Source: an uncultured Ruminococcus sp.
GTDB lineage: Bacteria > Bacillota > Clostridia > Oscillospirales > Ruminococcaceae
Length of the DNA: 24,104 nt
NCBI GenBank assembly: GCA_945867875.1
Contig: CAMBJF010000012.1
Coordinates: 1 to 24,104 of the forward strand
Reading direction: 5' to 3'
The notes under the pieces are model-generated. The model had not been told where the DNA came from and ran no database searches. It was given only the letters and a program-made list of their open reading frames with translations. Below are positions 21,885-24,104 of the stretch, piece after piece. How positions within the stretch are numbered: the stretch's first letter is position 1; each line of letters starts with the position of its first letter. Made by a program: the position numbers and the translations under genes.

Positions 21885-22523
21885 TCAGATATTTGCTTCA
21901 ATAGCTGCGATAAGCTTCTCGATCTCCTCCTTGCGGAGCTTAAGGCTTACCATATTTGCAATAAGTCTTGCGGAAATGGGGCAGATGTACTCATATACCT
22001 CAAGACCGTTTTCCTTTAATGTAGTACCTGTTTCAACTATATCAACGATAGCATGGGAAAGACCAAGGAGCGGAGCCAGCTCAACGCTTCCCTCTATCTT
22101 CACGATGTCAACGTCCATATTCTTCTTTTCAAAGAATGTGCGAGCAACATTGGGGTATTTTGTGGCGATAGTTCTTACGTGAGTGCCCTCGTAGAAATTC
22201 TCGCCTTTTTTGCCAGCAAGAGCAAAGCGGCATTTTCCGAAGCCAAGGTCAGAAAGCTCAAAAAACTTACCCTGCATCTCGATGATAGTGTCCTTGCCAA
22301 CAACGCCAAGGTCGCATACACCGTTTTCAACATAGGTTATAACATCGGCTGCCTTTGCAAGAACAACTTCAATGCTGTCACCAACGGGAAGAATGAGCTT
22401 TCTGCCTTTTTCGTGAACGGCGGTGCAGTCATAGCCTATCTTTTCAAGGAGAGCTACCGTGTCCTTTTCAAGTCTGCCCTTTGTAAGAGCTATTCTAAGA
22501 GGTCTCTGTGCATTGTTATTCAT
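21885..22523 (-). CDS. hisG: ATP phosphoribosyltransferase catalytic subunit, short form
   Basis: HisG condenses ATP with PRPP, the first committed and feedback-controlled step of histidine synthesis. At 212 residues it is the short form (HisG-S), lacking the C-terminal regulatory domain, and so needs HisZ, which is encoded just upstream. It begins LRIALTKGRLEKDT. The PRPP-binding signature runs EGSVELAPLLGLSHAIVDIV and then ETGTTLKENGL. The frame opens at a TTG at 22541, but AGGAG nine bases before the ATG at 22523 sets the start, 14 bp after hisZ. Confidence 0.96.
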   Translation of the reverse strand: MNNNAQRPLRIALTKGRLEKDTVALLEKIGYDCTAVHEKGRKLILPVGDSIEVVLAKAADVITYVENGVCDLGVVGKDTIIEMQGKFFELSDLGFGKCRFALAGKKGENFYEGTHVRTIATKYPNVARTFFEKKNMDVDIVKIEGSVELAPLLGLSHAIVDIVETGTTLKENGLEVYEYICPISARLIANMVSLKLRKEEIEKLIAAIEANI

Positions 22524-22537
22524 ATGTATTTCTCCTA

Positions 22538-23731
22538 TCAAAGATTTTCGGAAGTCACCTTGTCTGATACAACATCTATGCGCTTGATTCCCTTTTTCTC
22601 GGCATAGCGCTTGACTTCATCATATGTATCAAATACGGCAGTTTCAGCGGTATATCCCTCGGAAATGAGCTTTCGTGCATATGCCACGGCAGCAGCTTCA
22701 TATCCGTCAGTTCCGAAAACAAGGACATCCGCGGGGGCAGGCTTGAAATCAACCTTTTTAAGCTCAGCCCTTGCAACTGCGTCAACATTTACCGCAAAGC
22801 CCGTTGCAGGAACATCATATCCAAACTCGGAAAGGAGCTTGTCATATCTTCCGCCCGAAAGAACCGCATCTCCGCAGCCCTCGATATATCCCTTTATAAC
22901 TGTTCCCGTGTAGTAATCCATACGGTTTACAAGTCCGAGGTCAATAGTTATCATTCCGTTGTATCCGAGAGAAACAGCCTTTTCATATGTATCTCTCAGC
23001 TCTGCAAGAACAGCGTCAGCCTGAGGGTCGCTGTAAAGAGCGGCAGCCTCCGCAAATACCTCTTCGCCGCCGAAAAGACGGGGAAGCTGTCTCAGTGCAC
23101 GGGTAACTTCATTATCGCCGATGCTTTCAAGGAGGTCATTAAGTGCGGGATAATTCTTCACCTCGATAAGACCTCTGATATTCTCGGCAGTGTCGCTGTC
23201 GCAGCCAAGCTTATTGATAAGTGCCTTGAAAAAGCCGATATGACCTATCTCAAGACGGAAGCCCTCGGTCTCAAAAGATGAAAGCACCTCAAGAGCATTT
23301 GAAAGCACCTCAAGCTCCGCACGTCCCGAAGCGGAACCGATAAGCTCGATTCCCGTCTGACGTATCTCGTCGCTTCTTCCACGCATACTGGGCTTGTTTC
23401 TGTAAACGCTCTGGCTGTAGCAAAGTCTGAGAGGAAGTGTCTGCTCTCTGAGACGTGTGGCAGTCATTCTTGCGATAGGCATTGTGGAGTCGGGGCGTAC
23501 GACCATAAGGCGTGCCTTGTTGTCAACAAGCTTATACATAGTTTCCTGTGGGAAATATCTTGACTTCATATTGAAAACATCATAAAATTCAAGTCCCGGA
23601 GTGATAACTTCGGAATAGCCCTTGGACTTGAACACCTTTTGCAGGCGCTCCTCAACTGCCCTTACAGCGGCACATTCCTCAAAAAGCAGGTCTCTTGTTC
23701 CCTCGGGGGTTATAAGATCATATCGTTTCAT
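22538..23731 (-). CDS. hisZ: ATP phosphoribosyltransferase regulatory subunit
   Basis: HisZ is a catalytically inactive relative of histidyl-tRNA synthetase that forms a hetero-octamer with short HisG and gives it histidine feedback control. The 397-residue protein opens ITPEGTRDLLFEECAAVRAV and keeps class II synthetase core elements such as VVRPDSTMPIARMTATRLR and LRLCYSQSVYRNKPS, while the histidine-binding and C-terminal anticodon regions of a true synthetase are reduced. Position next to short hisG separates it from hisS. GGGAG precedes the ATG. It is the first gene of the operon, 50 bp after the -10 box. Confidence 0.93.
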   Translation of the reverse strand: MKRYDLITPEGTRDLLFEECAAVRAVEERLQKVFKSKGYSEVITPGLEFYDVFNMKSRYFPQETMYKLVDNKARLMVVRPDSTMPIARMTATRLREQTLPLRLCYSQSVYRNKPSMRGRSDEIRQTGIELIGSASGRAELEVLSNALEVLSSFETEGFRLEIGHIGFFKALINKLGCDSDTAENIRGLIEVKNYPALNDLLESIGDNEVTRALRQLPRLFGGEEVFAEAAALYSDPQADAVLAELRDTYEKAVSLGYNGMITIDLGLVNRMDYYTGTVIKGYIEGCGDAVLSGGRYDKLLSEFGYDVPATGFAVNVDAVARAELKKVDFKPAPADVLVFGTDGYEAAAVAYARKLISEGYTAETAVFDTYDEVKRYAEKKGIKRIDVVSDKVTSENL

Positions 23732-23781
23732 ACAGTAAATCTCCCTGTTAATTTATCGTGGTAAAGTGATATCATAGTAGT

Positions 23782-23810
23782 ATAATACCATAATAATGTA
23801 ATAATGTCAA
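23782..23810 (-). promoter_or_regulatory. sigma-A promoter of the histidine operon
   Basis: On the - strand TTGACA (23805-23810) and TATTAT (23782-23787) are 17 bases apart. The leader is only about 45 bases, too short for a T-box. A 9-bp palindrome GTATAATAC (23780-23788) overlaps the -10 box and could be an operator. Confidence 0.85.
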
Positions 23811-23825
23811 TAGTGCCTTGAAAAT

Positions 23826-24056
23826 TTAGGCAATATAGCCTTTGATTTTCAAAAAATCACTGTTAAGCTTGTCTATATCAACGGAGCCGTCGTTATTAAC
23901 AGATGTTGCTTCAACGGTAAAGTCGCCGCTGTAGCCTGTTTTTCTGATAAATGCGAAAAAGCCGTCAAAATCAATATTTCCGCAGCCGAGATGAAGCGTT
24001 CTGAGGGCACTCCATTCCCCGACACCTCCGCCGTAATCATTAATGTGGAGATGCTT
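23826..24056 (-). CDS. sugar phosphate isomerase/epimerase, C-terminal fragment
   Basis: The visible 76 residues are the C-terminal end of a xylose-isomerase-like TIM-barrel protein. KHLHINDYGG carries the H-x-H-x-x-D metal-site pattern, followed by RTLHLGCGNIDFDGFF and GYSGDFTVEA, whose glutamate is the last metal ligand in this family. The substrate is unknown. The 5' part is missing because the genomic sequence ends at 24056, where adapter begins; the open frame continuing into the adapter encodes YKRQ, which is artificial. The gene lies upstream of, and on the same strand as, the his operon, whose own promoter is in the gap between them. Confidence 0.85.
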   Translation of the reverse strand, partial: KHLHINDYGGGVGEWSALRTLHLGCGNIDFDGFFAFIRKTGYSGDFTVEATSVNNDGSVDIDKLNSDFLKIKGYIA

Positions 24057-24104
24057 CTGTCTCTTATACACATCTGACGCTGCCGACGATATGCAGTGTG
24101 TAGA
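24057..24104. other. Nextera sequencing adapter, i5 index and P5 start (artefact)
   Basis: 24057-24089 is the Nextera read-through sequence: the transposase mosaic end CTGTCTCTTATACACATCT followed by GACGCTGCCGACGA. 24090-24097 is TATGCAGT, the reverse complement of i5 index ACTGCATA (sold as S506/N506). 24098-24104 is GTGTAGA, the beginning of reverse-complemented P5. None of this is biological sequence and it should be trimmed. Confidence 0.98.

Noticed and set aside
23732..23790. T-box leader for the histidine operon
   Set aside because: Only about 45 bases separate the expected transcription start from the hisZ ATG, far too short, and no T-box core sequence or terminator/antiterminator pair is present.
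23873..24073. A short - strand frame beginning MCIRDR
   Set aside because: Its N-terminus is translated Nextera adapter; the rest is out of frame with the epimerase fragment.
1..24104. CRISPR arrays, tRNA or rRNA genes, insertion sequences, prophage genes
   Set aside because: No regularly spaced repeats, cloverleaf or rRNA sequence, transposase or phage protein was seen; no gene-free stretch exceeds about 300 bases.

Overview
The window looks like chromosomal DNA from a Gram-positive anaerobe of the Clostridia, most likely a Ruminococcus-type Oscillospiraceae. The reasons are mid-range GC, AAAGGAGG-type ribosome binding sites, sigma-A promoters with 17-nt spacers, monoderm-type lipoproteins, a short HisG that depends on HisZ, a GH25 lysozyme with Big_2 repeats, and DUF4342/DUF4349 membrane proteins. 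Genus is an inference from protein style. The last 48 bases (24057-24104) are not genomic: they are Nextera adapter, an i5 index and the start of P5.

Region 1 (1-4300, + strand): a structured leader, then mannose-6-phosphate isomerase, ROK glucokinase, dihydroxy-acid dehydratase (ilvD) and a small membrane-anchored protein, closed by a terminator whose stem contains the last stop codon. Region 2 (4310-4880, +): an IscR-like Rrf2 regulator with a consensus promoter and an overlapping triple half-site operator, ending at a bidirectional terminator.

Region 3 (4884-7660, -): a polar amino-acid ABC importer (binding protein, permease, ATPase) plus a GNAT acetyltransferase. The binding protein has its two lobes in the reverse of the usual order, a circular permutation. 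Region 4 (7690-9110, -): an unrecognised coiled-coil protein with an acidic tail, and queF with its own promoter.

Region 5 (9131-13800, -): an apparent operon running from a UBA-like/DUF4342 membrane protein through an OmpR-type response regulator, an alpha/beta hydrolase, a histidine kinase and a thioredoxin. Two more DUF4342-like membrane proteins lie just upstream. Region 6 (13870-16945, -): a DUF4349 lipoprotein and a secreted Big_2/GH25 lysozyme, each with its own terminator. Regions 5 and 6 together read as a cell-envelope neighbourhood.

Region 7 (17020-23810, -): a histidine operon hisZ-hisG-hisD-hisC-hisB-hisH-hisF-hisI from one strong promoter to one terminator. hisA, hisE and a histidinol-phosphatase gene are absent from it, and HisI is divergent. 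Region 8 (23826-24056, -): the C-terminal part of a sugar phosphate isomerase/epimerase cut off by the adapter. The strongest candidates for something unusual are the permuted binding protein, the two-component operon with the embedded hydrolase and the DUF4342 family, and the gaps in the histidine operon.
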